Origin: CANLBN01 sp050633825
Lineage (GTDB): Bacteria > Pseudomonadota > Gammaproteobacteria > Pseudomonadales > Cellvibrionaceae
Assembly: GCA_050633825.1 (NCBI GenBank)
Contig: JBOEHG010000071.1
Location: 1 to 18,393 of the forward strand
DNA: 18,393 bases
Direction of reading: 5' to 3'
Shown: positions 1 through 8,396 of the stretch, in pieces
Position numbering within the stretch: the first letter of the stretch is position 1
Layout: each line of letters opens with the position of its first letter
The notes under the pieces: generated by a model
Seen by the model: the letters and a program-made list of their open reading frames with translations, nothing else
Told to the model about the DNA's origin: nothing
The model's database searches: none
Program-made: the position numbers and the translations under genes

Positions 1-533
1 GCTCCAATGCCGGTAAATCCAGTGCAATTAATACGCTGACAGGCAATAGAAAACTCGCCCGTACCAGTAAAACCCCCGGCCGTACTCAATTGATCAACTA
101 TTTTAAAATTGATGATGAGCGTTCTTTAGTCGACCTGCCCGGCTATGGCTACGCGAAAGTACCCATGAAAATGAAACGAGAGTGGGATAAAAACCTTTCC
201 GAATATTTACGGGAACGTCAGTCCTTACGCGGATTGATTTTACTAATGGATATCCGCCGCCCTATGCAAGAGTTCGACACAATGATGTTGAATTGGGCGG
301 TCGAAGCGGAAATGCCTGTCCATATTCTACTAACAAAAATGGATAAATTAAAAAAGGGGCCCGCCAAGAGTACCCTACTAGCCGTCGAAAGAAGTCTTCG
401 AGAAGCCAATGTCGATGACTTAGTCAGCGTACAATTATTTTCTTCTCTTAAAGGGGATGGGGTTAAACAATTAATTAACGTACTCAACCAAATGCTCAGT
501 CTAGAACTTGGTGAAAAACTTCTTAATCTATAA
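1..533 (+). CDS. engB: Ribosome biogenesis GTPase EngB/YihA/YsxC (5' end outside window)
   Basis: TRAFAC-class GTPase needed for large ribosomal subunit assembly and cell division in most bacteria; it acts in the cytoplasm. The reading frame is open from base 3 and has no start in the window, so the gene is cut by the window edge and roughly 35-40 N-terminal residues are missing. Visible G motifs: the P-loop remnant SNAGKSS right at the edge, the switch I segment TSKTPGRTQ, G3 as DLPGYGYAKV, G4 as TKMDKL and G5 as SSLKGDG. The order and spacing follow the E. coli YihA family throughout. A start at base 90 would lose the P-loop and is wrong. It ends with TAA and is followed by about 200 bp without a conserved gene. 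Confidence 0.97.
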   Translation, partial: SNAGKSSAINTLTGNRKLARTSKTPGRTQLINYFKIDDERSLVDLPGYGYAKVPMKMKREWDKNLSEYLRERQSLRGLILLMDIRRPMQEFDTMMLNWAVEAEMPVHILLTKMDKLKKGPAKSTLLAVERSLREANVDDLVSVQLFSSLKGDGVKQLINVLNQMLSLELGEKLLNL

Positions 534-668
534 TTGTTATATATAAATATCACAAAATAATTTACTTATTTTTCAACGACCTAAAGGTTTTTGAACTTGA
601 ATTACATAAGATAACCCTAATCAAATGTTGAAATAGTGAGAAAACTTGATTAATGTAGCAGCGCAAGC

Positions 669-697
669 TTGACATTTAAGACTATAATAATTATAAA
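669..697 (+). promoter_or_regulatory. Near-consensus sigma70 promoter for the peptide/protease unit
   Basis: A perfect -35 hexamer TTGACA (669-674) is followed after exactly 17 bases by TATAAA (692-697), a 5/6 match to the -10 consensus. The predicted start near 704 gives a leader of about 39 bases before the ATG at 743, with AGGGGG (731-736) as ribosome binding site. Two inverted repeats surround it. TAATCAA/TTGATTA (618-624 and 646-652) lies upstream, and AGCAGC/GCTGCT (657-662 and 698-703) flanks the promoter on both sides. Either could be an operator. Confidence 0.7.
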
Positions 698-742
698 GCT
701 GCTCATTTATAGGTCCTAATATTAAGATCTAGGGGGTAATAT

Positions 743-940
743 ATGAAAAAGGAAAAACGTTTGTCTATTTGGTCAAATACTTTTGAATCAAAAAGCGCCA
801 TTTCTGAACAAGTGATGGAAATCTCTATAGAAGCTGACGAAGTTAAAGATGTAATAGAATCAAAGATAAATGACAATAATCTTATATCGCCTTATGACTC
901 AACATTTGATGAATCTTCTTTAGGTATCCTTGTGGGTTAA
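743..940 (+). CDS. Small acidic peptide (65 aa), possible partner or substrate of the downstream protease-like protein
   Basis: Not recognised as a known family. The 65-residue product starts with a short basic stretch (MKKEKR) and continues as an acidic, probably helical middle rich in Glu, Asp, Ile and Ser. It ends in a small hydrophobic tail, SSLGILVG. It has no signal peptide, membrane segment or Cys. Reality as a gene is supported by the near-consensus promoter at 669-697 and an AGGGGG ribosome binding site six bases before the ATG. The next gene starts 52 bases after its stop on the same strand, so co-expression is likely. Possible roles are a RiPP-like precursor, an inhibitory propeptide or a small regulatory partner; none is shown by the sequence. 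There is no double-glycine leader motif. Confidence 0.7.
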   Translation: MKKEKRLSIWSNTFESKSAISEQVMEISIEADEVKDVIESKINDNNLISPYDSTFDESSLGILVG

Positions 941-992
941 ATTTGGATAACTTATAAATTAACTAATGTAACCTTATCGTTATAGGCAGCGG

Positions 993-2546
993 ATGCATAA
1001 ACCAAAAAAATTAGAAATACTTGACCTAGAGACATCTACTTCCCCCTTCACTACCCTTCCTGATACCCAGCAGAAACGTTATATTCTCTCATACCTCAGA
1101 GGACTAAGTGCAACAACGATAATTGTTGAACAAAACTATTTTGATAGGGATTATCTAGCCGAATTCTCAGCTTTTTATAGCGTTAGCGCCCAAGGCTATT
1201 CAAATATATGTCAAAGAATACATATTTTTTCCAGCCCTGATATAAATAGAGATAACCTTGAATCTGCTCTGAAAAATCATGACGAATCGGTTAACCTTTT
1301 TCAAGAATCGTATCTGGGTTTTATAGTAATTCGGCCTTTAATTAAATCACCTTTTGGAAGAACCGTTCTAAAGGGTTATGAACATGATAGTGGTGAGGGA
1401 GAACGAATTTGTGAGCCATATAGGACATATGAATGTAATTTATTTGGTCTAAAATTAAGCGTCTATGGTTTAGCGTGGCAACAACAAGACACCGGTGTTT
1501 CAGCATGTGCAACTGTGGGCTTATGGACCATGTTTCACTCATCCGCATTTGATGCTAGACATGCAATTCCAACTACAGCTGACATCACCAATTCTGCACA
1601 TTTAACAACTTCAGGTGGCTATAGACCGTTCCCGCAAAAAGGTTTAAGGGTAGAACAAATTTATGAGGCAATTAATCAACATAACTTAGTTCCTATGATT
1701 TCTTCGCCTGATCTTCGTCACAATAACGCTACATGTTTTTCCCCAGGTAAATTTTCCAGCACTTGCTCCTCTTTTATACGTTCAGGATATCCCGTTGCAA
1801 TAATAGGTCACTATAAAGATCAACCCTCTGGACATATGATTTGTGCTGTTTCTTTTAGGGAAAACAATAGCGATGTATCAAATAAATCTATTGATTTTAT
1901 AGACTGCGCTACAAATATATTTTATATACATGATGATAATATTGGGCCAAATGTGAGGTGGCGTTTAACACCGGTCTCATCACCAGATATTACTCTAGCT
2001 GCATTAGTTACTGAGCCTCCCGCATATATTGAAAGAGGGGAGCCTATTGACACTTTTACATTTATTCCTAATCTTATTATTGCTGCTGCACATGAAGATA
2101 TTCGATTAACCTTTGATGAGTTCCATCAAGAAGCATGTACAAAGGTAAACTATATATACCAATTACTCTTCCTAGCTTATCAAAAAATAGAACAGCCCAT
2201 GCCAAAACTCACCTTTGGAAGTAGATTTATAAAAGGAAGTGATTTTCTTAAAGAAGAAGTAGCACGAATTTTTAAGAGTGCCCCTGATTTAATGGCTCAG
2301 GTTCGATTAAATATCGCAGAAAATGTTTCACCTATGAGTAATCATATAGGGATTGTTAGGATTGCACTTGCTGAGCAATCTACCACTCTAATAGATATAA
2401 TTTATGATACGACAGACTCTGATAGAAACACTCCTGTGCTTGCACACATAGTTTACGATAAATCGCTCGAATATATTCTGCAAAATTTTTTATCTTTAGA
2501 AGACCTTGAAAAAGATTTTGGCGTGCAGATAAAAGGCTGTTATTAA
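993..2546 (+). CDS. Large protein with predicted C39/papain-like cysteine protease core
   Basis: 517 residues, soluble, no signal peptide. The middle shows a papain-fold layout like that of C39 peptidases. An oxyanion-type Gln and the candidate nucleophile lie in QQDTGVSACATVGLW (Cys172, Gln163-165), a candidate His in SGHMICAV (His281) and a candidate Asp in IDFIDCA (Asp301 or Asp304). A distinctive YIHDDNIGP segment follows at 311-319. The N-terminal about 155 residues and the C-terminal about 180 residues match nothing I recognise. Roles consistent with the fold are proteolysis, amide hydrolysis or transpeptidation, with an unknown substrate; the peptide encoded 52 bases upstream is a natural candidate. 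The ribosome binding site is weak, which fits coupling to that gene. Its stop lies only ten bases from the convergent transporter gene. Codon use is AT-rich. The fold assignment is inferred from motif order, not from a search. Confidence 0.75.
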   Translation: MHKPKKLEILDLETSTSPFTTLPDTQQKRYILSYLRGLSATTIIVEQNYFDRDYLAEFSAFYSVSAQGYSNICQRIHIFSSPDINRDNLESALKNHDESVNLFQESYLGFIVIRPLIKSPFGRTVLKGYEHDSGEGERICEPYRTYECNLFGLKLSVYGLAWQQQDTGVSACATVGLWTMFHSSAFDARHAIPTTADITNSAHLTTSGGYRPFPQKGLRVEQIYEAINQHNLVPMISSPDLRHNNATCFSPGKFSSTCSSFIRSGYPVAIIGHYKDQPSGHMICAVSFRENNSDVSNKSIDFIDCATNIFYIHDDNIGPNVRWRLTPVSSPDITLAALVTEPPAYIERGEPIDTFTFIPNLIIAAAHEDIRLTFDEFHQEACTKVNYIYQLLFLAYQKIEQPMPKLTFGSRFIKGSDFLKEEVARIFKSAPDLMAQVRLNIAENVSPMSNHIGIVRIALAEQSTTLIDIIYDTTDSDRNTPVLAHIVYDKSLEYILQNFLSLEDLEKDFGVQIKGCY

Positions 2547-2556
2547 TAGCAATTAT

Positions 2557-3312
2557 TCAAAATAACAATAATTTAATACACATCAACAAACAAATAATCA
2601 CAATAAATGGGCGGATCAGTGTTTGACCGTGGTTAAGCACTGCGTGACTACCGAGGCGCGCACCAATGATTTGTCCGATAATCATTACTGCACCAACAAG
2701 CCAAAGAATATGACCACTGGCAATAAAAACAACAAGAGAGGCGATATTAGAGGCAAAATTGAGGCACTTTGCATTAGCCGTTGCGTTAATGATTGTGCGA
2801 CCCATTAGTGCAACATTTGCAAAGGTAAAAAATGAACCGGTCCCCGGACCAAAAAAACCATCATAAAAACCGATCGCTGGCACAACACCTAAATGATATT
2901 TTTTTTCAGAAATAATTGCGTCTTTCTCAACCGCGCCGACCTGCTTAACCAAAGCAAAATATAAAGCAACAGCAATTAAGATGGCAGGAATTAACTGTAT
3001 TAATAATTCAGCTTCAACAAAATGAACCAGAACAGTACCCACTGACGATCCAATCAGGCTCGCAAAAAAAGCCGCACGAACTTTTGACCACCGTATTACT
3101 CGCTTGCGTAGCATGGTAATACTGGCAGTAAAAGAACCAAAAGACGCTTGGAGCTTATTTGTTGCCAATGCTTCCAGAGGAGGGATTTGCAGTATTAAAA
3201 ATACCGGGATAGTTATCAAGCCACCACCACCCGCCAATGTATCAATAAAGCCAGCGGCTATGGCAACAAAAAATAAAAGTGCGAGCACTTCCGCGCTAAG
3301 AGAAAAATCCAT
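2557..3312 (-). CDS. yfcA: YfcA-like TSUP (TauE/SafE) family membrane transporter
   Basis: A 251-residue polytopic inner membrane protein of the TSUP family (formerly DUF81, TauE/SafE). The family exports or imports sulfur compounds and organic acids; the substrate of the YfcA branch is not settled. It has two homologous halves. The first begins GFIDTLAGGGGLITIPV (residues 21-37) and continues ALATNKLQASFGS (48-60). The second repeats the motif as GFYDGFFGPGTGSFF (148-162), followed by NAKCLNFASN and GARLGS (217-222). Length and motifs match E. coli YfcA closely. It is the last gene of the minus-strand run and converges on the protease-like gene with only ten bases between stops. No clear Shine-Dalgarno site is seen before the ATG. 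Confidence 0.93.
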   Translation of the reverse strand: MDFSLSAEVLALLFFVAIAAGFIDTLAGGGGLITIPVFLILQIPPLEALATNKLQASFGSFTASITMLRKRVIRWSKVRAAFFASLIGSSVGTVLVHFVEAELLIQLIPAILIAVALYFALVKQVGAVEKDAIISEKKYHLGVVPAIGFYDGFFGPGTGSFFTFANVALMGRTIINATANAKCLNFASNIASLVVFIASGHILWLVGAVMIIGQIIGARLGSHAVLNHGQTLIRPFIVIICLLMCIKLLLF

Positions 3313-3395
3313 AATATATAATTTAGAAAAATGGGTAAGTAGTACAGACTATAGAGACAATACTACATCAAACAGATAAATAGGCAGGCAGTTTA

Positions 3396-3812
3396 TTACA
3401 ACTGTAGAGTCATATACACTAATTTAGGTTTTTCTGAGCTACCCAGAAAATAATACGACTCTAGTAAGGTCATATTACTGTAGGTAGCTTCATAGGAAAG
3501 GATCATATAGGTAATCAAGCCTTCCCCTAGTTGGTTTCTTCTTTGTGTTCGTACTTTTAATGGTTTCACCGACTTTAAACGACCGGCACTGCCAATAATA
3601 CTATAGAGGCTTGATTCTACTTCAACAAAGGGGACGATTTTAAAGTCTTTTTTCGCATAGTGCTTTAATTCAGAGGCAATACTACCTTTCTTGCGCGCCT
3701 TATAAATCGCATCCATAACGGCTTTGGCATCTTTTTCCTGTACTTTCACGCCGCACCCCACCAAAGGTAGCGTAAGTACCAACATTAAACACAAGTAATT
3801 TATTGTTCTCAC
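3396..3812 (-). CDS. Small outer-membrane-type lipoprotein, unknown function (GTG start)
   Basis: 138 residues with a type II signal peptide. The n-region MRTINYL is followed by the hydrophobic stretch LMLVLTLPL and the lipobox LVGC (Cys20). Gly at +2 predicts sorting to the outer membrane. The start is GTG at 3812, chosen because GGGAGA lies seven bases upstream; the first ATG is internal to the signal peptide. The mature part has a helix-rich first half (KAVMDAIYKARKKG) and a strand-rich second half ending LESYYFLGSSEKPKLVYMTLQL. This pattern resembles NTF2/SnoaL-like or DUF4019-type small domains, but I cannot assign it. It sits between the glycoside hydrolase and transporter genes on the same strand and is separated from the hydrolase by a possible terminator. 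Confidence 0.8.
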   Translation of the reverse strand: MRTINYLCLMLVLTLPLVGCGVKVQEKDAKAVMDAIYKARKKGSIASELKHYAKKDFKIVPFVEVESSLYSIIGSAGRLKSVKPLKVRTQRRNQLGEGLITYMILSYEATYSNMTLLESYYFLGSSEKPKLVYMTLQL

Positions 3813-3875
3813 AGCAGAGTCTCCCGCAGGATGAGAGGATGTCTTAATGAGTATGGTTTAAAAATAGGATTTTGC

Positions 3876-3899
3876 AAAAAGAGGTGCCAAAGATACCTC
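3876..3899 (-). terminator. Weak rho-independent terminator after the glycoside hydrolase gene
   Basis: On the minus strand, just after the hydrolase stop at 3906, GAGGT (3899-3895) and ACCTC (3885-3881) form a 5-bp stem with a 9-base loop, followed directly by TTTTT (3880-3876). The stem is short, so termination may be partial and allow read-through into the lipoprotein gene. Confidence 0.45.
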
Positions 3900-3905
3900 A
3901 GACCA

Positions 3906-6656
3906 TTATTTATCTGAAAGAATAATGTAAACAGCATCCGACGGTGGTCTTAGCTTTACCGCCTTGCCTGAGGTATCCAATGTAACATCTTGTAATGCAT
4001 AACCATTAATATCGGTCATCGTCGCTCGTTTAATAAACTTATTGTTGATAACCATTTCCATAGCATGATGCCTCATCGTCATTGGTACGGTTCCCTGATC
4101 AATCAGTCGATAACCCGTATAACGAGTCTTATCTTTAGGCTTATGAGGATTAGTAAATACCGCAGGCTCTTCTTTATATTGATAAGGTTGTGACTGTGTT
4201 GTTATTTGCAATAAAAGACGCTTGGATTTATTTATAGCATTCTCATCAAGGCTGACCAGCATAATCGTGGCATAAGGTGTCGTGGTCTTAATAGAAAAGT
4301 CATCTAATACAATATCTTTTTTCTTGTTTAAAAAACCGGTGACGCCTTGCGCTTTTTCAGCGTTGATTGTACTCAAGCCATTTTTATAATCAAAAATCAA
4401 TTCATTGGTAATACTTTTTATCTGGCCTTGTTCTTGATTGATATAATCGTCAAGCTTAGCCAATCTTGTCTTTTGAGGGTCGCTATTATAGTGGCTAACA
4501 ACAGGGCCGACCAAAAACGCCAAGGGATTCGCATTGCTTTTGTTAGCACTTAAAAAATTTAATAGGCCTTTATCACGATTAGGATCAAAACCAGACTCTT
4601 CACTCATTAAAGGCTCTTCACGTTGCCATATTGAATGAAGTGATCGATGCTCTTCAATCACTGGTTGCCCCTCTCTTACATAAGCTTTACGAAACATAAG
4701 TGCCGCCGCTGGATAACTAGCCATTAAACTAGGAGATGAGGCCGGAAATTTGACAAGTCCTGTATCAAATGATTCTGTACTCGTTGAAAACCAATAGTAA
4801 CTATCAAGGCCTGACAGACTACTATAAGCAGACACTAAAAAAGGTGCTTCACTTTGATAGTGTTGCGGTCCCGACCATGTCGACTCTGAAACAATCATCG
4901 GGAAGCCATCAACCTGTTTGATATTAACGGGTAGTTTTCTTGGGTTAAATAAAGCTGACTGACTTTGGAATAGATCACCGTTAGTAATACGATAGCCTGT
5001 ACGCGATTGCTTCTTTGGATTAATGTGAACACCACCACTATAATAGCGATTGACAGCCATAACCTGATTAGCGGTATAGCTCCAACGCTCTCCATCTAAC
5101 ATACGAACATTATCCGCAGTTCGCCAGTTACCCGCATTAATTAAACCTTGGTAGCCAACCTCTTCACGTAAAAAACGTTCGACTTCTTGGTTCCAGTCAC
5201 GCATAGTTTCAATCAAGAATTGATACTGGTCACTGATACGTTGCTGCTTAGCGCCACGAAATTGTTGCGTTAATTCCCTGATATCAACGATGGCAATGTG
5301 GCCACGCTTAAAATCGTCTCTTGTTTCTTTATTATTCTTCCATTGCTTTTTGAGATTGGCAAAGCTGCCATATTTTTTAAGCAACCATTCGCTAAAACGT
5401 TTTTCTAATAACGCTAGTTGTTCACCCTGAATAGATCGTTGAGTCCAAAATAATAAACTGTCTTCATTTTGTATTTGAAGCATAGCAACAGCAGGATCTA
5501 AAGCTAATGGAATATTGGTATAAGGGTTAACACTTGTTAGCCACTGTTTTAACCAACTTTTATAGGCCTTTTGTACTGTCGGCTCAAAAAAAACCAAGCC
5601 TGCCAAATTATTAGGATTACCTTTGGTAATAGAGATCCACTGTTTTTGCCTTGGTGTATGAGTCCCCCAATAAGGAGATAAAGTCGTATAAATGCCCTGC
5701 TTTTTCATTGTGGCAACTAAACGCCAGCTTTTTTCTATTTCTGTTACGTCAGCTTGCATTAAATCTGCGGTTTTACTATTAATAGCACCGTGAAAGCGCA
5801 CCATATTAAAACCACGTTTTGCTAAACTACGGGCGTGGCGCTCATGTTCTTGTTGGCTATGGCTACGAACGATATTGGTATTGATTGACCAAAACCTAAC
5901 GGCTTCGCCATTGGCAAGCGTAAAACTATTCCCATCGTCACTTAATTTTATATAACCGTTTTTACCTGCTATGGTCTCGTTCAGTGACCGTAAATTCCAT
6001 AAAGCCGTATCGCTAAAAGCATCGCTCGCGGGTTCAAAAGACCAAAAATCTTTATCGGCACGATTCAATTTTTCACCGGGGCTACGTAAACCCATAGGCT
6101 CAAAAGGTTGAGAACTTAAAACAAAAGCGTCGATGGCCGTTGTTTTATCTGTACCGGTTAATTCCAATTCAAAAAGATTATTTCCTGCTTTGAGTGTTTC
6201 GACAGGCAGGTTTAGCCAATCAACCCTAAGGTCTTCTTTTAAAATAACACTGCCTTTTAAGGTAGCAAAATAGGCTCGATTAACATAACGCCAAGGACCT
6301 TGGTTAAAGCGATAACGAAATTTATCGTGATACCAATGCTTTCTGATATAAAAATAATAATTATTCGATTTTTTAATTTTTAACTTATAACGTGCCTTAT
6401 AAATAATCGCTTCTTTTTCTTTAGCCCTATTGACCCATTGGCCATTAGACAACAATGACGCCTGCTGATTATTCTCTGGACTTAAAGGCCCTGATACAGG
6501 CAAAAACCCAGAATCAAAGTTTTCGGCTTCCCACCAAATAGTCTCAACTTTATTATTAGCAACAGATAAAGAAGAGAAAAAGGGAGTGAAAAGAAAAAAA
6601 AGGGATAGGGCGAAAAAATTAATAAGGTTTAGGCGTAAAAATACTGGTTTTTTCAT
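3906..6656 (-). CDS. Secreted clan GH-A (GH5/agarase-like) glycoside hydrolase with N-terminal carbohydrate-binding-like domain
   Basis: 916 residues. A signal peptide (about 1-33, MKKPVFLRLN then a long Phe/Leu-rich core) indicates export. Residues about 37-185 form a beta-rich module starting TIWWEAENFD, like carbohydrate-binding or jelly-roll domains. From about 240 a TIM-barrel pattern begins (GEAVRFWSINTN, LAKRGFNMVRFHG, LSPYWGTH). The candidate acid/base is Glu398 in LQIQNEDS and the candidate nucleophile is Glu591 in MIVSESTW, followed by SGLDSYYWF. The roughly 190-residue gap between the two glutamates is long for GH5 and points to an insertion or another GH-A family. The C-terminal about 180 residues are beta-rich. 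The substrate is probably a polysaccharide but cannot be named. It lies 33 bases after the MAPEG gene on the same strand. No strong ribosome binding site is visible. Confidence 0.88.
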   Translation of the reverse strand: MKKPVFLRLNLINFFALSLFFLFTPFFSSLSVANNKVETIWWEAENFDSGFLPVSGPLSPENNQQASLLSNGQWVNRAKEKEAIIYKARYKLKIKKSNNYYFYIRKHWYHDKFRYRFNQGPWRYVNRAYFATLKGSVILKEDLRVDWLNLPVETLKAGNNLFELELTGTDKTTAIDAFVLSSQPFEPMGLRSPGEKLNRADKDFWSFEPASDAFSDTALWNLRSLNETIAGKNGYIKLSDDGNSFTLANGEAVRFWSINTNIVRSHSQQEHERHARSLAKRGFNMVRFHGAINSKTADLMQADVTEIEKSWRLVATMKKQGIYTTLSPYWGTHTPRQKQWISITKGNPNNLAGLVFFEPTVQKAYKSWLKQWLTSVNPYTNIPLALDPAVAMLQIQNEDSLLFWTQRSIQGEQLALLEKRFSEWLLKKYGSFANLKKQWKNNKETRDDFKRGHIAIVDIRELTQQFRGAKQQRISDQYQFLIETMRDWNQEVERFLREEVGYQGLINAGNWRTADNVRMLDGERWSYTANQVMAVNRYYSGGVHINPKKQSRTGYRITNGDLFQSQSALFNPRKLPVNIKQVDGFPMIVSESTWSGPQHYQSEAPFLVSAYSSLSGLDSYYWFSTSTESFDTGLVKFPASSPSLMASYPAAALMFRKAYVREGQPVIEEHRSLHSIWQREEPLMSEESGFDPNRDKGLLNFLSANKSNANPLAFLVGPVVSHYNSDPQKTRLAKLDDYINQEQGQIKSITNELIFDYKNGLSTINAEKAQGVTGFLNKKKDIVLDDFSIKTTTPYATIMLVSLDENAINKSKRLLLQITTQSQPYQYKEEPAVFTNPHKPKDKTRYTGYRLIDQGTVPMTMRHHAMEMVINNKFIKRATMTDINGYALQDVTLDTSGKAVKLRPPSDAVYIILSDK

Positions 6657-6689
6657 AGTGTTTTTATTTTTGCTAAACCCTTTAAAAAA

Positions 6690-7085
6690 CTAGATAAAGC
6701 TGAAAAGTGTATTTTTACAAAAAATAAATAAATTAACAACAGACAAAGAAACTATTGAAAACAGTGTAAGCTGCATTCCCAGAACACGCTTTTTAAAACT
6801 CGTTTTTACAATACTTTGCGAATGTAAAAAGCGACCCACAACCAATACGACCCCCGCCAAATGGAGAAAGATAATATTTGCTGCATTAAGTTCACATACA
6901 AGTAACAACAATAAACTGATAGGAATATATTGGCTGGCATTACTATGCGTCGCTATAGCGCGTTGTAATTCCTTAATATCGCCATCACCAATAGACACTT
7001 TATGACGACGCCTTAAACCGACAATCTTTAACGAAAGCTGCATATACAAAACTACCAACACACAAGCATAAAACCCTGTAATCAT
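6690..7085 (-). CDS. MAPEG family membrane protein
   Basis: 131 residues with about four membrane helices. The family (membrane-associated proteins in eicosanoid and glutathione metabolism) includes microsomal glutathione transferases; bacterial members are mostly uncharacterised. The signature is clear: LRRRHKVSIGDGDIKELQRA (24-43), then IATHSNASQYIPISLLLLLVCEL, corresponding to the R-rich loop, the GDGD turn, and the H-x-N and Y-x-P motifs of the family. A GGAGAA Shine-Dalgarno site lies eight bases before the ATG. It is the first gene of the minus-strand run that continues with the glycoside hydrolase and is divergent from the membrane protein gene at 7190; the 104-bp gap must hold both promoters. 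Confidence 0.88.
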   Translation of the reverse strand: MITGFYACVLVVLYMQLSLKIVGLRRRHKVSIGDGDIKELQRAIATHSNASQYIPISLLLLLVCELNAANIIFLHLAGVVLVVGRFLHSQSIVKTSFKKRVLGMQLTLFSIVSLSVVNLFIFCKNTLFSFI

Positions 7086-7189
7086 TTTATATATTCTCCA
7101 TTATTAGACTATTTATCAATAGTGCTATTAATACTAATCTAAATGCCGGTATCATGGAAGAGTAAAAATAAGTCAATAAGGCTAAATAT

Positions 7190-7702
7190 ATGAAACCTCA
7201 TCATTATCTCGCTATTTTTGTTCGTCTTTTCGCTGTTGCACTATTTATATTGACAATTAAGCAGTCTAGCTATTTTTTTCAGTGGATTTTTTTTGATGGC
7301 ATAGAAGGGATTGAAGCTCCAATATTTCAAATTATTTTGAGTATTATTATGCCACTTTTCATTAGTATAATTTTATGGTTTTTTCCGGTTATAGTAGCAA
7401 AATCAATTCTAAAACCTGAAATCAATCAAAATATTGAACCAACAGACAAAATGAGTATATTCTTTGTAGCGATCAGTATTATTGGGTTATTTACGACATT
7501 TTACGCACTTATAGATACTTTTTACTATTTTACTTTATGGCAAGTTGTAAACTCTCCTGATAATTATAACGATATTTATCGTTTTTTCCCTGCTGATGTT
7601 AAAGCCAATATATGGGCTACAGGTATAGAATTACTGCTAGGGCTCTTACTTATATTTAAGAGCAAAACTATTGCTAGGAAAATATTTGAAATAGCTAATT
7701 AG
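7190..7702 (+). CDS. Four-helix membrane protein, unknown function
   Basis: 170 residues, very hydrophobic, with about four predicted membrane spans: residues about 8-27 (LAIFVRLFAVALFILTI), 46-68 (IFQIILSIIMPLFISIILWF), 87-112 (MSIFFVAISIIGLFTTFYALI) and 140-158 (ATGIELLLGLLLIFK). The loops are polar and short. I do not recognise a family. No catalytic motif or cysteine is visible. TAAGG lies seven bases before the ATG and can serve as ribosome binding site. Its stop TAG is immediately followed by an ATG in frame with the DUF924 gene, so the two are probably one transcription unit. Confidence 0.75.
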   Translation: MKPHHYLAIFVRLFAVALFILTIKQSSYFFQWIFFDGIEGIEAPIFQIILSIIMPLFISIILWFFPVIVAKSILKPEINQNIEPTDKMSIFFVAISIIGLFTTFYALIDTFYYFTLWQVVNSPDNYNDIYRFFPADVKANIWATGIELLLGLLLIFKSKTIARKIFEIAN

Positions 7703-7729
7703 ATGCTATTTAATCTTAATGGTAAAAAT

Positions 7730-8269
7730 ATGAAACCCGATGACGTTTTAGACTTTTGGTTCAATGAAATTGATGAATCCAAGTGGTGGAAAAAAGACAG
7801 TGAATTTGATGCACTGATTAAAGACAAATTCCTCACACTACATGAACAGGCCAATCAATGTGAACTGTTTAAATGGCGATCTACCGCCAAAGGTTGTTTA
7901 GCTGAAGTGATTATTTTAGATCAATTCTCTCGCAATATATTTAGAGATTCACCGCAAGCATTTTCATCGGATGCTCTAGCGCTGGCATTGGCGCAGGAAG
8001 CTATTTCTCGCCAAAAACACCTTGAGTTAAATGTGAAAGAACGGTCCTTTTTATATATGCCATTTATGCACAGTGAGTCTTTACTGATCCACGACCTCGC
8101 CGTGACCTTATATCAAGATAACGGTATTCAATCGAGTCTTGACTTTGAAATAAAGCACCGCACTATTATCGAAAGATTTGGCCGTTACCCTCATAGAAAT
8201 TCAATATTAAATCGAAAATCCACAGAAGCCGAAATCGCTTTTTTAAAACAACCGGGGTCTTCATTTTAA
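7730..8269 (+). CDS. DUF924 family protein
   Basis: About 179 residues from the preferred start. The family has a TPR-like all-helical fold and unknown function. Family hallmarks are the opening VLDFWFNE, followed by KWWKKDSEFD, then LAEVIILDQFSRNIFRDSPQAFSSDALAL, RSFLYMPFMHSESL and the ending FEIKHRTIIERFGRYPHRN. Together these make the assignment firm. The ATG at 7730 gives the usual family start a few residues before VLDFWF. An upstream ATG at 7703, which abuts the stop of the preceding gene, would add nine residues; neither start has a strong ribosome binding site. It is probably co-transcribed with the membrane protein before it, although nothing links their functions. Confidence 0.9.
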   Translation: MKPDDVLDFWFNEIDESKWWKKDSEFDALIKDKFLTLHEQANQCELFKWRSTAKGCLAEVIILDQFSRNIFRDSPQAFSSDALALALAQEAISRQKHLELNVKERSFLYMPFMHSESLLIHDLAVTLYQDNGIQSSLDFEIKHRTIIERFGRYPHRNSILNRKSTEAEIAFLKQPGSSF

Positions 8270-8302
8270 TAGTTTGAACAAAACTCAAAGAAATGGGGTA
8301 AC

Positions 8303-8331
8303 TTGACAAGCGATTTGTATTTAAGCAAAAT
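8303..8331 (+). promoter_or_regulatory. Candidate sigma70 promoter for the ankyrin operon
   Basis: TTGACA (8303-8308) is followed after 17 bases by CAAAAT (8326-8331), 4/6 to the -10 consensus. It would give a leader of about 125 bases, which carries a GC-rich segment (GGAGCGCCTCC at 8350-8360) and a stem-loop at 8397-8429. Confidence 0.4.
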
Positions 8332-8396
8332 CGTACGCAGTGTGCATTTGGAGCGCCTCCCGCCCGCGGCAAAGGATTATCCTACCAAAAAATTAC

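Noticed and set aside
534..742. Spot 42-like small RNA downstream of engB
   Set aside because: In enterobacteria spf lies near yihA, but no Spot 42-like sequence or GC-rich terminator hairpin with T-run is present here on either strand.
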